From contig JAGCDE010000014.1 in assembly GCA_017651315.1 (NCBI GenBank), positions 1 to 64,000 on the forward strand: a DNA stretch of 64,000 bases. The letters are read 5' to 3'. The notes below the pieces were generated by a model. That model saw only the letters and a list, made by a program, of their open reading frames with translations. It was not told where the DNA came from and searched no databases. Both the position numbers and the translations under genes were made by a program. Of this stretch, positions 34,105-42,552 are shown piece by piece. This DNA is from Bacteroidaceae bacterium. Lineage in GTDB: Bacteria; Bacteroidota; Bacteroidia; Bacteroidales; Bacteroidaceae. Positions within the stretch are counted from its first letter, which is position 1, and every line of letters starts with the position of its first letter.

Positions 34105-35793
34105 TCACTTGTACAGGAAGCGGCGGATGCTCTTCTTGGGAGTTTTCTCGAACGGCTCGGACCTGTACTCCATCTTGGAGAGCTGCGAATAAGTGGGCAG
34201 CTGCTCATTTATGGTCTTGCGGCTGTCATCCAGGAACTTCCTGACCTGCTCCTCGGTCAACCCGTCACTCTTGCCGGCCTCATAATCCGGGACTATCAGG
34301 GCGACAAGCTTGCGGCCACGGTCAACGACAAGTGATTCGGCCACATACTTTACATTATTAACTATATCCTCAATCTCCTCGGGATATATGTTCTGGCCAG
34401 AAGGCCCGAGAATCATATTCTTGCAGCGGCCTTTTATGAAAATGTTGCCCTGACGGTCAATAGTACCCATATCGCCGGTGTGGAACCAGCCCTCAGGGTC
34501 AATGACGTCACGTGTGGCGTTGGGGTTCTTATAGTATCCAAGCATGACATTGTCACCCTTGACTAAAAGTTCACCCACATTGTCCTTACGGTTATCGCTG
34601 AAGACATCCACCTGAGTTCCGGGAATGGCCACGCCGCAGGATCCGCGCTTATATTTCTCCCAGTCCACGTATGAAATGAGCGGAGCACATTCCGTGCTGC
34701 CGTAACCTACAGTATAGGGGAACTTTATCTTTCGGAGAATCTTTTCCACATCGGCATTGAGGGCTGCGCCGCCAACTATCAGGGAATCCACATTACCGCC
34801 GAATGCGGCCAAGACCTGGTTGCGAATCTTACCGCCTATCAGCTGTTTCAGTCCGGGGATGGCCATAGCAACCTTCATAAGAGGTTTCTCCATGACAGGC
34901 TGTACCTTTTGTTTGATGACCTTCTCTATTACAAGAGGAACGGTAATGATGAGTTTGGGCTTCTCCTCGGCAAACGCGGCAAAAAGAATCTTAGGAGTGG
35001 GCATCTTACCCAGATAACAGATGCTGCTGCCAAGCAGGAGCTCAAACATGAGCTGGAAGGAAAGGCCGAACATGTGAGCCATTGGCAGTATGGATACGAC
35101 TGTCTCTTCCTCATTCAATGGCAGGACGCCACAGGCGAACTTCATGTTTATGAGCAATGCCCTGTAAGGAACCATCACGCCCTTAGGGTCACTTGTTGTG
35201 CCGGAGGTGTAGTTCAGGACCGCAAGATCCTCACCGGAATTCTCAGCTTCATATTCAATGCAATCCGCGCTGAAGCCATCGGGATATTTCTCGATGAAAC
35301 GTTTTTCCAGATTAGCGAAGGCATTGTCAAGAGCCTTGGAACGGCTGAAAGGGCAAGACATATCGTTCATCAGGATAATGCCTTCTATATCGGGCATCTC
35401 CTCAGGAACTATTCCGGCCAGGACCACATCGCCGGCCATGAGCAGTTTGGCCTCCGAGTGGTTCACCAGTGTATGCACGTTCGCAGGTTTGAAATCGTTC
35501 AGGATGGGAACAGGAACTGCTCCGTATGTCAGGACACCGAAGAAAGAGACTCCCCAGGCCAGACAGTTCTTTCCGCAGAGGGCCACCTTGTCACCCTTGC
35601 CTATCCCTGCATCCTCAAGAAGCAGATGAACTCTGGCGACTCTTTCGGCCAGTTCACCGTAAGTTATAGTCTCGCCCTGAAAATCCGAAAGGGCCTTGTT
35701 CTTCCAATGACGACGGAAACTGTCCTCAAACATCTTGATGAGGCTGACAGCGTTCATGTCACAATCCGGAGTCCTGTAAATGATTCTTTTCAT
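34105..35793 (-). CDS. AMP-binding long-chain acyl-CoA ligase-like enzyme
   Basis: The 562-aa protein belongs to the adenylate-forming superfamily. The P-loop-like A3 motif YTSGTTSDPKGVMVPY lies near residues 195-210, GYGSTECAPLISY (A5) near 365, GWFHTGDMG (A7) near 435, and KGRCKNMILGPSGQNIYPEEIE (A8) near 452. The C-terminal catalytic lysine is in TPKKSIRRF. These match acyl-CoA synthetases of the FadD/AAE type. The exact acyl substrate cannot be told. A perfect -7 box lies 37 bp upstream. Confidence 0.9.
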   Translation of the reverse strand: MKRIIYRTPDCDMNAVSLIKMFEDSFRRHWKNKALSDFQGETITYGELAERVARVHLLLEDAGIGKGDKVALCGKNCLAWGVSFFGVLTYGAVPVPILNDFKPANVHTLVNHSEAKLLMAGDVVLAGIVPEEMPDIEGIILMNDMSCPFSRSKALDNAFANLEKRFIEKYPDGFSADCIEYEAENSGEDLAVLNYTSGTTSDPKGVMVPYRALLINMKFACGVLPLNEEETVVSILPMAHMFGLSFQLMFELLLGSSICYLGKMPTPKILFAAFAEEKPKLIITVPLVIEKVIKQKVQPVMEKPLMKVAMAIPGLKQLIGGKIRNQVLAAFGGNVDSLIVGGAALNADVEKILRKIKFPYTVGYGSTECAPLISYVDWEKYKRGSCGVAIPGTQVDVFSDNRKDNVGELLVKGDNVMLGYYKNPNATRDVIDPEGWFHTGDMGTIDRQGNIFIKGRCKNMILGPSGQNIYPEEIEDIVNNVKYVAESLVVDRGRKLVALIVPDYEAGKSDGLTEEQVRKFLDDSRKTINEQLPTYSQLSKMEYRSEPFEKTPKKSIRRFLYK

Positions 35794-35830
35794 TTGCTGA
35801 ATGAATGTTTGTTATGTACATAATCTGGCG

Positions 35831-35838
35831 CAAAATTA
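35831..35838 (-). promoter_or_regulatory. -7 box of the acyl-CoA ligase gene
   Basis: TAATTTTG on the minus strand is a perfect TAnnTTTG, 37 bp before the start at 35793. Confidence 0.5.
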
Positions 35839-35981
35839 ATATCACATGCGCATATACGCGCCTGTAATAACCATTAAGGGGTATTCGGAACCTCATTTGT
35901 GGCGAAATGCCACCGTTCCCGAAGATATCTCACCGGCCCAAAATAGAATCACATTTATTTTTTTCTCCCCATGGATTGAAC

Positions 35982-35989
35982 TATCTTTG
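35982..35989 (+). promoter_or_regulatory. -7 box of the LytTR gene
   Basis: TATCTTTG is a perfect TAnnTTTG, 28 bp before the ATG at 36018. Confidence 0.5.
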
Positions 35990-36017
35990 CACTCCTCACA
36001 ACAGAAAACCACAAGTT

Positions 36018-36836
36018 ATGACGGCTAAGATTCCCGATTATATTTTTTCAAGGAGATTCCTGTTCCTGACAGTTCCGTTCATTACACTGTTTTCCGTCCT
36101 GTTCCTCCTGCTTTATTCGCCTTTCTCATCCACATACTGGCTGACTCTCAGCACAAGCTACCTGCTTCTCGGAACAGCTGTACTGTACGCAGTGTCCGTG
36201 CTGTTCCTGCTTCTCAGCAAGTTCCTGCTCATTGAGATCAACAGGAAGCGCACGCTCGGTTTACCCGGAATCCTTGTATATTTCATATCAGAGGTACTCG
36301 TCATCTCGCTTTTCTATACTGTAATCAGCATTCTTGTCAACAAGTGTCAGGTCAATCCGTGGCTGCTCTTCATGAAATCATTCTTCTGTGTATTCCTTAT
36401 CCTGGTGATACCATATACTATATGTATCCTGTACGGATATGTCCACGGCCTGAGGTTACAGCTTGACGGCAAGACCGACAAAACCGATGACAGCCACATA
36501 GTATCCATACACGACAACAACGGCAAGACAAAACTCTCCATTATGGTCAAGGATATCCTGTACGCAGTATCGGAGGACAATTACGTCAAGATATTCTATG
36601 AGCAGGACGGACAGGTCAGGAAATCGCTCATAAGGACCACTGCCAAGAACATTGAGGATGACCTGGAGGGAAGCATCACACGCTGCCACAGGTCATACCT
36701 CGTGAATATCAGGAAGGTACGTTTCTTCAACAACGACCGTGACAACCTCTACGTGCTGCTTGACAATGACTCCATCAACCCTATCCCGGTTTCACGCTCA
36801 TACAGGGATGCAATAGCCAACATGCTATCCAGATGA
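36018..36836 (+). CDS. Membrane-bound LytTR-domain DNA-binding protein
   Basis: The protein has 272 aa from the ATG at 36018 (MTAKIPDYIFSRRFLFLTVP). Longer in-frame starts run through the promoter. Four membrane helices occupy about residues 13-33, 40-70, 82-105 and 115-140. A LytTR domain follows (about 170-268), with DILYAVSEDNYVKIFY, SLIRTTAKNIEDDL and the strand/helix TRCHRSYLVNIRKVRFF. There is no receiver domain, so it is a one-component membrane regulator of the type often found in Bacteroidetes. Its targets and signal are unknown. Confidence 0.87.
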   Translation: MTAKIPDYIFSRRFLFLTVPFITLFSVLFLLLYSPFSSTYWLTLSTSYLLLGTAVLYAVSVLFLLLSKFLLIEINRKRTLGLPGILVYFISEVLVISLFYTVISILVNKCQVNPWLLFMKSFFCVFLILVIPYTICILYGYVHGLRLQLDGKTDKTDDSHIVSIHDNNGKTKLSIMVKDILYAVSEDNYVKIFYEQDGQVRKSLIRTTAKNIEDDLEGSITRCHRSYLVNIRKVRFFNNDRDNLYVLLDNDSINPIPVSRSYRDAIANMLSR

Positions 36837-36867
36837 CATTCCGTTTCAGAAAACGCATAAAAAAAAA

Positions 36868-36895
36868 GAATTCACTCACGTGAACTCATTTTTTT
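36868..36895 (+). terminator. Terminator after the LytTR gene
   Basis: TTCAC-TCAC-GTGAA (36871-36884), extended with one mismatch, is flanked by an A-run before and a seven-T run after. It is usable from both sides. Confidence 0.65.
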
Positions 36896-37127
36896 AATCC
36901 CCTTGCAGGACATTTTCCTTTCGGGGGAGGACCTTACGGCTTTCACAAGCCTGAGGGTCCGAACCTAATTACTAACCTAATTACTAACCAATTAATGCTT
37001 ATGAGAATTATCCTTTGTTTTCGACCGCAAAGGTCGGTACTTTTTCTTTACGTTGTTACTTAAAATATTAGAACTCGCGTGAAACAACGTTAAACAAACG
37101 GCTGTTTTTAGAACCTGACACTCTCTT
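36896..37127. other. Structured intergenic stretch without a gene
   Basis: A nested hairpin is visible: GGACC (36930s) pairs with GGTCC (36950s) and encloses GGCTT-TCAC-AAGCC. It is followed by a near-tandem AACCTAATTACT repeat (about 36963-36990). No open frame of substance is present. It could hold a small RNA or the leftover leader of a lost operon. Confidence 0.35.
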
Positions 37128-38870
37128 TCAACAGATATCCTCCGTCCAGAGAGCACTGGAAACATCGCTCGGCATTGTCCATCCGCCACGGGGGGAGAGC
37201 GAGATACCGAAGACATCCGGACCGTCAGGCATACAGGAACGCTTGAACTGCTGACTGAAGAAACGCTTCAGAAAGAGCTTGAGCCAACGGTTTATCTCAT
37301 CACGGCTGTACTCCCCGGCGAAAGCCCCTGCCGCAAGCTCACTTATTTCACGCGGAGAGCGGCACTCTCCCATAAAATGCCAGATAAAGAAATCATGCAG
37401 ACGGTACGGGCCTATAATATCCTCGGTTTTCTGGGTCACAGTACCTCCGGGGAGCAGCTCCGGACTGATGGGAGTGTCTATGACATCAAACAGGAAAGGC
37501 TTGACCGATTCATTCAGTTCATTCTCCGCCACATACCTTATGATATGTTGTATAGCGGTCTTTGGAATGCCACCGTTGACGGCATACATGGACATGTGGT
37601 CACCGTTGTATGTGCACCAGCCTAATGCCAGCTCCGAAAGGTCGCCCGTACCCACAACCAGCGCTCCGGTCTCATTGGCCACATCCATCAGGATCTGAGT
37701 GCGTTCCCGGGCCTGGGCATTCTCATACGCCGAATCATGAACAGCCGGGTCATGACCTATGTCACGCAGATGAAGCAGACAGGCCTCCTTTATGTTGATC
37801 TCACGCCACTCTATCTCCAAAGCCTTCATCATGTTCACGGCATTGCTGTAAGTACGGTCCGTGGTACCGAATCCGGGCATAGTGATACCCACAAGATTCT
37901 TGCGCGGGAGCCCCATAGAGTCCAGAGTACGTGCGCAAGCCAGCAGTGCCAGCGTGGAGTCCAATCCACCGGAAACCCCTATGACGAGACGTCTGATTCC
38001 GGTATGCTCCAGTCTTGTCCTGAGGGCTCCGCACTGAATTGCAAACGCCTCACGCGCCTTACGCAAGGTATCACAGCACATGAAAGGGTCGGCGGATATG
38101 CCCTCTTCACCCATAGGAAGTGCTGGAGCGGCAGTGACGGGAACGGGGGCAGTACTGATTCCGCAAACCGCCAGACCGCAGAAAGGAGAGCTGCTGTATA
38201 ATGAAAGACCGTTCTGGGCAACCACTGCGAATCCCGGGTACCAGTAATCGGTACTGGATTCACCCTTCCCCGCCGATGCCAGAACAGCGGTACACCGGCA
38301 TCTGGAAGTAAGTCCGGCAAGCCCGGCTGTGACAGAGCCATGAGCACCTACCCTACCCTCAATCGCCTGAGGACAGAGCACTATTCCCTTGAAACGGGCT
38401 TTTTCATTCTCAAGTTCACCCGGAAAAGCTACGGATACAGGGAACCGCCTGCCCAGGCCGGAATCCACAACCTCCCTGACCTGACTGAAGCCCTTACCCT
38501 CGGAGAGCCCCGAAAACCATCTCTGAGAAGGATTAGGCTCGACCCTGTATCCCAACACGCGCCCCCCTTTTATGAAAGCCATGGCGTTGTAGAGTTTGCC
38601 GTCCTTCAGCAAAGGCAGGCCTACTACAGCAAGCGGAGTCAGTCCTGAAGTCCGTCGGGCGAGCCACTTGAGTGCCTCCGCCGACTTGTCTATCAGAAGA
38701 GCATTGCAGAGCAAATCACCTGCGGTATAACCCGTCAGCGTCAACAATGGAAAACAAATCACATTTACCGATCCGGCATGTGCCTCTCTGATAAGTTCAA
38801 GACACGCCTCGGCATTGGCCATCGGCTGAGCCAGACGGACCTGGGGAACTGCTGCTGCTACTTTAATCAT
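37128..38870 (-). CDS. nadE: NAD+ synthetase with degenerate nitrilase-like N-terminal domain
   Basis: The protein has 580 aa from the ATG at 38870 (MIKVAAAVPQVRLAQP). The C-terminal half is an intact synthetase, with the PP-loop SGGLDSTLAL, GTGDLSELALGWCTYNGDHMSMY and a PKTAIQHIIRY segment. The N-terminal half aligns with the glutaminase domain of two-domain NadE, but the usual FPEL reads FPLL, so the catalytic Glu is Leu42. The lysine motif region (KxYLPNY type) is replaced by VEPNPSQRWFSG. Only a cysteine (IVLCPQ, where ICEDLW is usual) may remain. It is also shorter than the usual 640-680 aa. It probably uses free ammonia, or the domain has another role. Confidence 0.88.
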   Translation of the reverse strand: MIKVAAAVPQVRLAQPMANAEACLELIREAHAGSVNVICFPLLTLTGYTAGDLLCNALLIDKSAEALKWLARRTSGLTPLAVVGLPLLKDGKLYNAMAFIKGGRVLGYRVEPNPSQRWFSGLSEGKGFSQVREVVDSGLGRRFPVSVAFPGELENEKARFKGIVLCPQAIEGRVGAHGSVTAGLAGLTSRCRCTAVLASAGKGESSTDYWYPGFAVVAQNGLSLYSSSPFCGLAVCGISTAPVPVTAAPALPMGEEGISADPFMCCDTLRKAREAFAIQCGALRTRLEHTGIRRLVIGVSGGLDSTLALLACARTLDSMGLPRKNLVGITMPGFGTTDRTYSNAVNMMKALEIEWREINIKEACLLHLRDIGHDPAVHDSAYENAQARERTQILMDVANETGALVVGTGDLSELALGWCTYNGDHMSMYAVNGGIPKTAIQHIIRYVAENELNESVKPFLFDVIDTPISPELLPGGTVTQKTEDIIGPYRLHDFFIWHFMGECRSPREISELAAGAFAGEYSRDEINRWLKLFLKRFFSQQFKRSCMPDGPDVFGISLSPRGGWTMPSDVSSALWTEDIC

Positions 38871-38929
38871 TTCTGAATCCTGATTGTCTCTCAATAATCT
38901 GTTACCTGCAAATTAAAGTAAAAAAAACA

Positions 38930-38949
38930 TGCCGTCTCTCCTGACGGCA
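38930..38949 (-). terminator. Second terminator after the OmpA-like gene
   Basis: TGCCGTC and GACGGCA are the 7-bp arms around TCTCCT. On the minus strand a run of eight Ts follows. Confidence 0.6.
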
Positions 38950-38955
38950 AAAAAA

Positions 38956-38982
38956 ATGCAGAGTTCCTAATGAACTCTGCAT
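38956..38982 (-). terminator. First terminator after the OmpA-like gene
   Basis: ATGCAGAGTTC and GAACTCTGCAT are perfect 11-bp arms around a 5-base loop. A T-run follows on the minus strand, then the second hairpin. Confidence 0.8.
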
Positions 38983-39006
38983 TTTCATTCCTTAGGTATG
39001 CAGGAA

Positions 39007-39690
39007 TCAGATTCCGGCAGCCTCCTTCATCATCTCCTGGTTGGCAGTGATGTAGATCTCCACGCGACGGTTCTGGGCACGACCCTCTTCGGTGTCGTTG
39101 CTGGCCACCGGCATGTTGAATGACATACCCTTGGTGATGATGCGGTCCTTGCTCATGCCGCACTTCTTGAGATAGTCGGCAACTGCATCGGCACGACGGG
39201 CTGAAACCCTCTCGTTTGCCTGCTCTGTACCCACATTGTCAGTGTGACCGTAGATGGTGATGTCAGTCTGCTCCATATCCTTCATGGTCTCCACGAACTT
39301 GCTCAGGGTCTCCTTTGACTCATCGCTCAGGTTGGAGCTGTTGAAACCGAACAGGATACCGCTGTCAAATGTGACCCTCAGGCCTTCCAGACCGTTCACA
39401 TCCTCAATTTTCTCAACCTTGGCTGCCTCAAGAGCCGCAAGCTCCTCGGCCTTCTTGTCCATACGGTTGCCGATGATGGCACCTGCGCCACCGCCTACAC
39501 CTGCACCGAGAGCGGCACCTATGGCTGCACTCTCTGCGTCACCACCCAGAAGGACACCGATACCGGCACCGATTGCAGCGCCTGCGCCACTGCCGATAAG
39601 GCCTCCGTTAGCGGTCTTTGACCATGAAGAACAACCTGCAACAGAGAATATCAGGGTTGCAGCAAGAAGAATTGATAATACTTTTTTCAT
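39007..39690 (-). CDS. OmpA family lipoprotein with glycine-zipper region
   Basis: The 227-aa protein has a lipoprotein signal (lipobox FSVAGC, Cys20). A glycine/alanine-rich zipper follows (about 29-75, repeated GAGAAIGAGIGVLLGG type), then an OmpA-like peptidoglycan-binding domain (about 105-217) with TDITIYGHTDNVGTEQANERVSARRADAV and AQNRRVEIYI. It should tether the outer membrane to peptidoglycan. The gene is monocistronic, with a perfect -7 box upstream and two terminators downstream, so it is probably strongly expressed. Confidence 0.92.
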   Translation of the reverse strand: MKKVLSILLAATLIFSVAGCSSWSKTANGGLIGSGAGAAIGAGIGVLLGGDAESAAIGAALGAGVGGGAGAIIGNRMDKKAEELAALEAAKVEKIEDVNGLEGLRVTFDSGILFGFNSSNLSDESKETLSKFVETMKDMEQTDITIYGHTDNVGTEQANERVSARRADAVADYLKKCGMSKDRIITKGMSFNMPVASNDTEEGRAQNRRVEIYITANQEMMKEAAGI

Positions 39691-39730
39691 AATGAATGTT
39701 TGTTAAGTATCTATTGATTAATTTGAGTCG

Positions 39731-39738
39731 CAAATATA
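39731..39738 (-). promoter_or_regulatory. -7 box of the OmpA-like gene
   Basis: TATATTTG on the minus strand is a perfect TAnnTTTG, 40 bp before the start at 39690. Confidence 0.55.
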
Positions 39739-39833
39739 ACTATTTTTTTGATTTGTTCAGATTCTAAAAAAATTATTGTGATATTTGTATCCGCTTTGAC
39801 AGCTTAACAAGCCATAAACCAACAAATATCAAT

Positions 39834-41105
39834 ATGAAAATCATCAGATTAATTATTCTGTTATCAATCAGCGTCATGCTGGCTGTCTCCTGCAAGTGCA
39901 GGAACAACAGCAAATGTTGCTCGGGTGAGGAATGTCAGGAGTGCAACTGCACAGGGTGCAGCTGCTGCAATGACTGCCAGTCATGTTCAGACAACAGCAC
40001 AGTCATCCCGAACGTACCACGTGGGGAGCAGGCTCCGCCTGCCAATCCCGGACAGAGGAACTTCGGCGGAATGATTCCTATGGGCGGCAACGCCAACCGT
40101 CCACGCACCCCGCGCCCACAGGGACAGGGTCAGGCTGCACAGCGTCCGCCACAGATGCCTCCAATGCAGCGTCCCACCCCTCAGGTCCGCACAGTATCGC
40201 TTAAGGAGCTCTCCATGAGTGACCCGTTCATCTATCCCGATCCCGAAACCAGGACATACTGGCTCACCGGCACAGGAGGCTCGCTCTACAAGAGTACTGA
40301 CCTTGAGATGTGGACCGGCCCCTACAACGTTATAGACCTGTCAGGCACATGGATGCAGGGGCAGTTCGTGGCCGCCGCCGAGATTCACAAGTTCGGAGAC
40401 AAGTTCTACTATGCAGGCACATGGAACAATCACGGTGTCTGCATCGAGCAGGTTCCGCGCCGTTATAATGTGCCCCTGAACCAGACTCAGCTGCTGGTAT
40501 CGGACAAGGTTGACGGCCCCTATCTGCCGCTTGTAAAGGACTCCACATTCTGCCTTGGACCCACTACATGGGATATCATCGACGGAACTCTCTATGAAGA
40601 GAACGACACCATATATATGGTATTCGTACACGAGTGGACACAGCTCATTGACGGCACCATGGCATACATGCCACTGTCCAAGGACCTGACGCACCGTCTG
40701 GCCGAACCTACCACTATCTTCCGCGCATCCGAGGCCGCATGGTCTAAGGAGATGAACTCTATCGGCGAGGCCACATTCGGCATGAAGATGCCGGGGTGGG
40801 TAACCGATGGCCCACAGATGTTCCGCACCGGAACAGGCCGTCTGGGTATGCTCTGGTCCAGCTGGGGTGAGAACCGCTACGCAAACGGTATCGCATGGTC
40901 CGAGAGCGGCAGCATCAAGGGCCCGTGGATCCAGGAAGAGAAGGCTTTCAAGGGTGACAACTCCGGTCACGGCATGCTGTTCAAAACCTTTGAGGGTGAG
41001 CTGCTCTACTCGGTTCACCACGACGGAGGCACCGGCCGCAAGCCGGAAATCTGGACTGTCGATGCATCAGGCGACAACCTGATTCTCGGCAAACGGATCC
41101 ATTAA
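39834..41105 (+). CDS. GH43-like lipoprotein with cysteine cluster and Pro/Gln-rich linker
   Basis: The 423-aa protein has a lipoprotein signal (lipobox LAVSC, Cys20). Twelve cysteines then crowd residues 20-51 (at 20, 22, 28, 29, 34, 37, 39, 42, 44, 45, 48, 51), in C-x-C and CC patterns like metallothioneins. A Pro/Gln/Arg-rich linker runs to about residue 118. The rest is a five-bladed GH43/GH32-type beta-propeller: SDPFIYPDPETRTYWLTGTG (the Asp in SDPF fits the general base), GTWMQGQFVAAAEIHKFGDKFYYAGTW, and a C-terminal SGHGMLFKTFEGELLYSVHHDGG with the His typical of GH43. The substrate is unknown. A terminator follows. Confidence 0.8.
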   Translation: MKIIRLIILLSISVMLAVSCKCRNNSKCCSGEECQECNCTGCSCCNDCQSCSDNSTVIPNVPRGEQAPPANPGQRNFGGMIPMGGNANRPRTPRPQGQGQAAQRPPQMPPMQRPTPQVRTVSLKELSMSDPFIYPDPETRTYWLTGTGGSLYKSTDLEMWTGPYNVIDLSGTWMQGQFVAAAEIHKFGDKFYYAGTWNNHGVCIEQVPRRYNVPLNQTQLLVSDKVDGPYLPLVKDSTFCLGPTTWDIIDGTLYEENDTIYMVFVHEWTQLIDGTMAYMPLSKDLTHRLAEPTTIFRASEAAWSKEMNSIGEATFGMKMPGWVTDGPQMFRTGTGRLGMLWSSWGENRYANGIAWSESGSIKGPWIQEEKAFKGDNSGHGMLFKTFEGELLYSVHHDGGTGRKPEIWTVDASGDNLILGKRIH

Positions 41106-41128
41106 GCCACTTCTTTAAAAAATATGCG

Positions 41129-41165
41129 CAAACCGTGGGTGTTAAGCCTGCGGTTTGTTGTATTT
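41129..41165 (+). terminator. Terminator of the GH43-like lipoprotein gene
   Basis: CAAACCG (41129-41135) pairs with CGGTTTG (41151-41157), and TTGTATTTTT follows. The right arm is also the start of the tandem repeat at 41151. Confidence 0.55.
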
Positions 41166-41319
41166 TTAAATAAGATACACTGCACCTCGGGATAAAAAAC
41201 TAAACAAGTTTATTTTTTCTCCTCTCGGTTTGTTGTATTTTTTAATAAAATACACTGCACCTCGGGATAAAAAACTAAACAAGTTTATTTTTTTCTCCTC
41301 TCGGTTTGTTGTATTTTTG
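41151..41319 (+). repeat. Tandem 75-76 bp repeat carrying a triplicated promoter box
   Basis: Two near-identical units (41151-41225 and 41226-41301) and a partial third (41302-41319) all begin CGGTTTGTTG followed by TATTTTTn. The last base is A in unit 1, T in unit 2 and G in the third, so only the third gives the consensus TATTTTTG. Each full unit also holds a small TAAAC-AA-GTTTA hairpin followed by T-runs. Confidence 0.85.
41312..41319 (+). promoter_or_regulatory. -7 box of the aminotransferase gene
   Basis: TATTTTTG is a perfect TAnnTTTG, 33 bp before the ATG at 41353. It is the only consensus copy of the triplicated box. Confidence 0.55.
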
Positions 41320-41352
41320 CATTTTAAACAGCAAACAGGACAAGAGAATACA

Positions 41353-42552
41353 ATGAAAATCTCCAACCGCGCCGAAATCATGCCCAGCTCGCCCATCCGC
41401 AAGCTGTCCGGCATAGCACAGAAGATTGAGTCCGAGGGAATAAAGGTCTATCACCTGAACATAGGCCAGCCTGACCTGCCAACACCGCAGATCGGCCTTG
41501 ACGCCCTCAAGAAAATTGACCGCAAGGTGCTGGAATACACCCCATCACAGGGATTCCTGAGTCTTCGGAAGAAACTGTGCGACTACTACGAGCAGTACCA
41601 GATAAAATTCAACCCTGACGACATTATCGTAACCAGCGGAGGAAGCGAGGCGGTTCTCTTCGCGTTCATGACCTGCCTGAACCCGGGGGATGAGATTATC
41701 GTGCCTGAGCCTGCCTACGCCAACTATATGGCGTTTGCGGTATCGGCCGGAGCTGTAATCAAGCCCATCGTTTCGACCATCGAGGACGGTTTCGCCCTGC
41801 CCCCGGTCGAAAAATTCGAGGAACTGATAACCGAGCGCACCAAAGGCATACTGATATGCAACCCCAACAACCCCACCGGCTATCTGTACACCCGCAAGGA
41901 GATGCTGCAGCTGCGCGACCTGGTCAAGAAATATGACCTCTATCTGTTCTCCGATGAAGTCTATCGTGAGTTCATTTATACCGGTTCCCCGTATATTTCG
42001 GCATGCCATCTGGAGGGTATAGAAAACAATGTTATACTTATTGACTCCGTATCCAAGCGCTACTCCGAGTGCGGAATCCGCATAGGCGCCATAGCCACCA
42101 AGAATCAGGAGGTCCGCAATGCAGTGATGAAGTTCTGCCAGGCGCGTCTTTGCCCGCCTCTGATAGGCCAGGTGATTGCCGAAGCCTCCATATCCGCCCC
42201 GCGCGAGTATATGACCAACACCTACGAGGAGTTCATAACACGCCGTAAGTATCTGATTGACGGCCTGAACAAGATTCCGGGAGTATATTCACCTATACCT
42301 ATGGGTGCATTCTACACTACGGCCAAGCTCCCTATTGATGACTGCGAGAAGTTCTGCAAATGGTGCCTGACAGATTTCCGCCGTGACGGCAAGACTATCA
42401 TGATGGCTCCAGGCACAGGTTTCTACTCCGATCCGCAATACGGCCGCGACCAGGTCCGCCTGGCATACGTGCTCAACATCGAGGACCTGAAGGATGCCCT
42501 GAAGCTTCTGGCCGAGGCTCTGGATGAATATAACAATCTGCCGAGGAAATGA
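41353..42552 (+). CDS. PLP-dependent aminotransferase (class I/II, AspC-like)
   Basis: The protein has 399 aa from the ATG at 41353 (MKISNRAEIMPSSPIRKLSG). The longer frame from 41230 reads through the repeat and promoter and is not credible. Motifs are YTPSQGFLSLRKKLCDYY, TSGGSEAVLFAF, CNPNNPTGYLYTR and SDEVYREFIY, plus the Schiff-base lysine in DSVSKRYSECGIRIGA. The protein is cytoplasmic, and aspartate or a related amino acid is the likely substrate. The ATGA overlap with the next gene (42549-42552) couples it to a glycosidase-like protein with no obvious metabolic link. Confidence 0.9.
   Translation: MKISNRAEIMPSSPIRKLSGIAQKIESEGIKVYHLNIGQPDLPTPQIGLDALKKIDRKVLEYTPSQGFLSLRKKLCDYYEQYQIKFNPDDIIVTSGGSEAVLFAFMTCLNPGDEIIVPEPAYANYMAFAVSAGAVIKPIVSTIEDGFALPPVEKFEELITERTKGILICNPNNPTGYLYTRKEMLQLRDLVKKYDLYLFSDEVYREFIYTGSPYISACHLEGIENNVILIDSVSKRYSECGIRIGAIATKNQEVRNAVMKFCQARLCPPLIGQVIAEASISAPREYMTNTYEEFITRRKYLIDGLNKIPGVYSPIPMGAFYTTAKLPIDDCEKFCKWCLTDFRRDGKTIMMAPGTGFYSDPQYGRDQVRLAYVLNIEDLKDALKLLAEALDEYNNLPRK

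Noticed and set aside
34909..35823. Long open frame on the plus strand opposite the acyl-CoA ligase
   Set aside because: It is antisense to a gene with complete adenylation motifs and runs through that gene's promoter.
37128..38870. NadE as a frameshifted or truncated gene
   Set aside because: The frame is continuous and the N-terminal half keeps the family's overall pattern, so loss of catalytic residues by substitution is the better explanation.
41151..41319. Could the tandem 75-bp units be a CRISPR array?
   Set aside because: The whole unit is repeated, with no unique spacers and no cas genes nearby.
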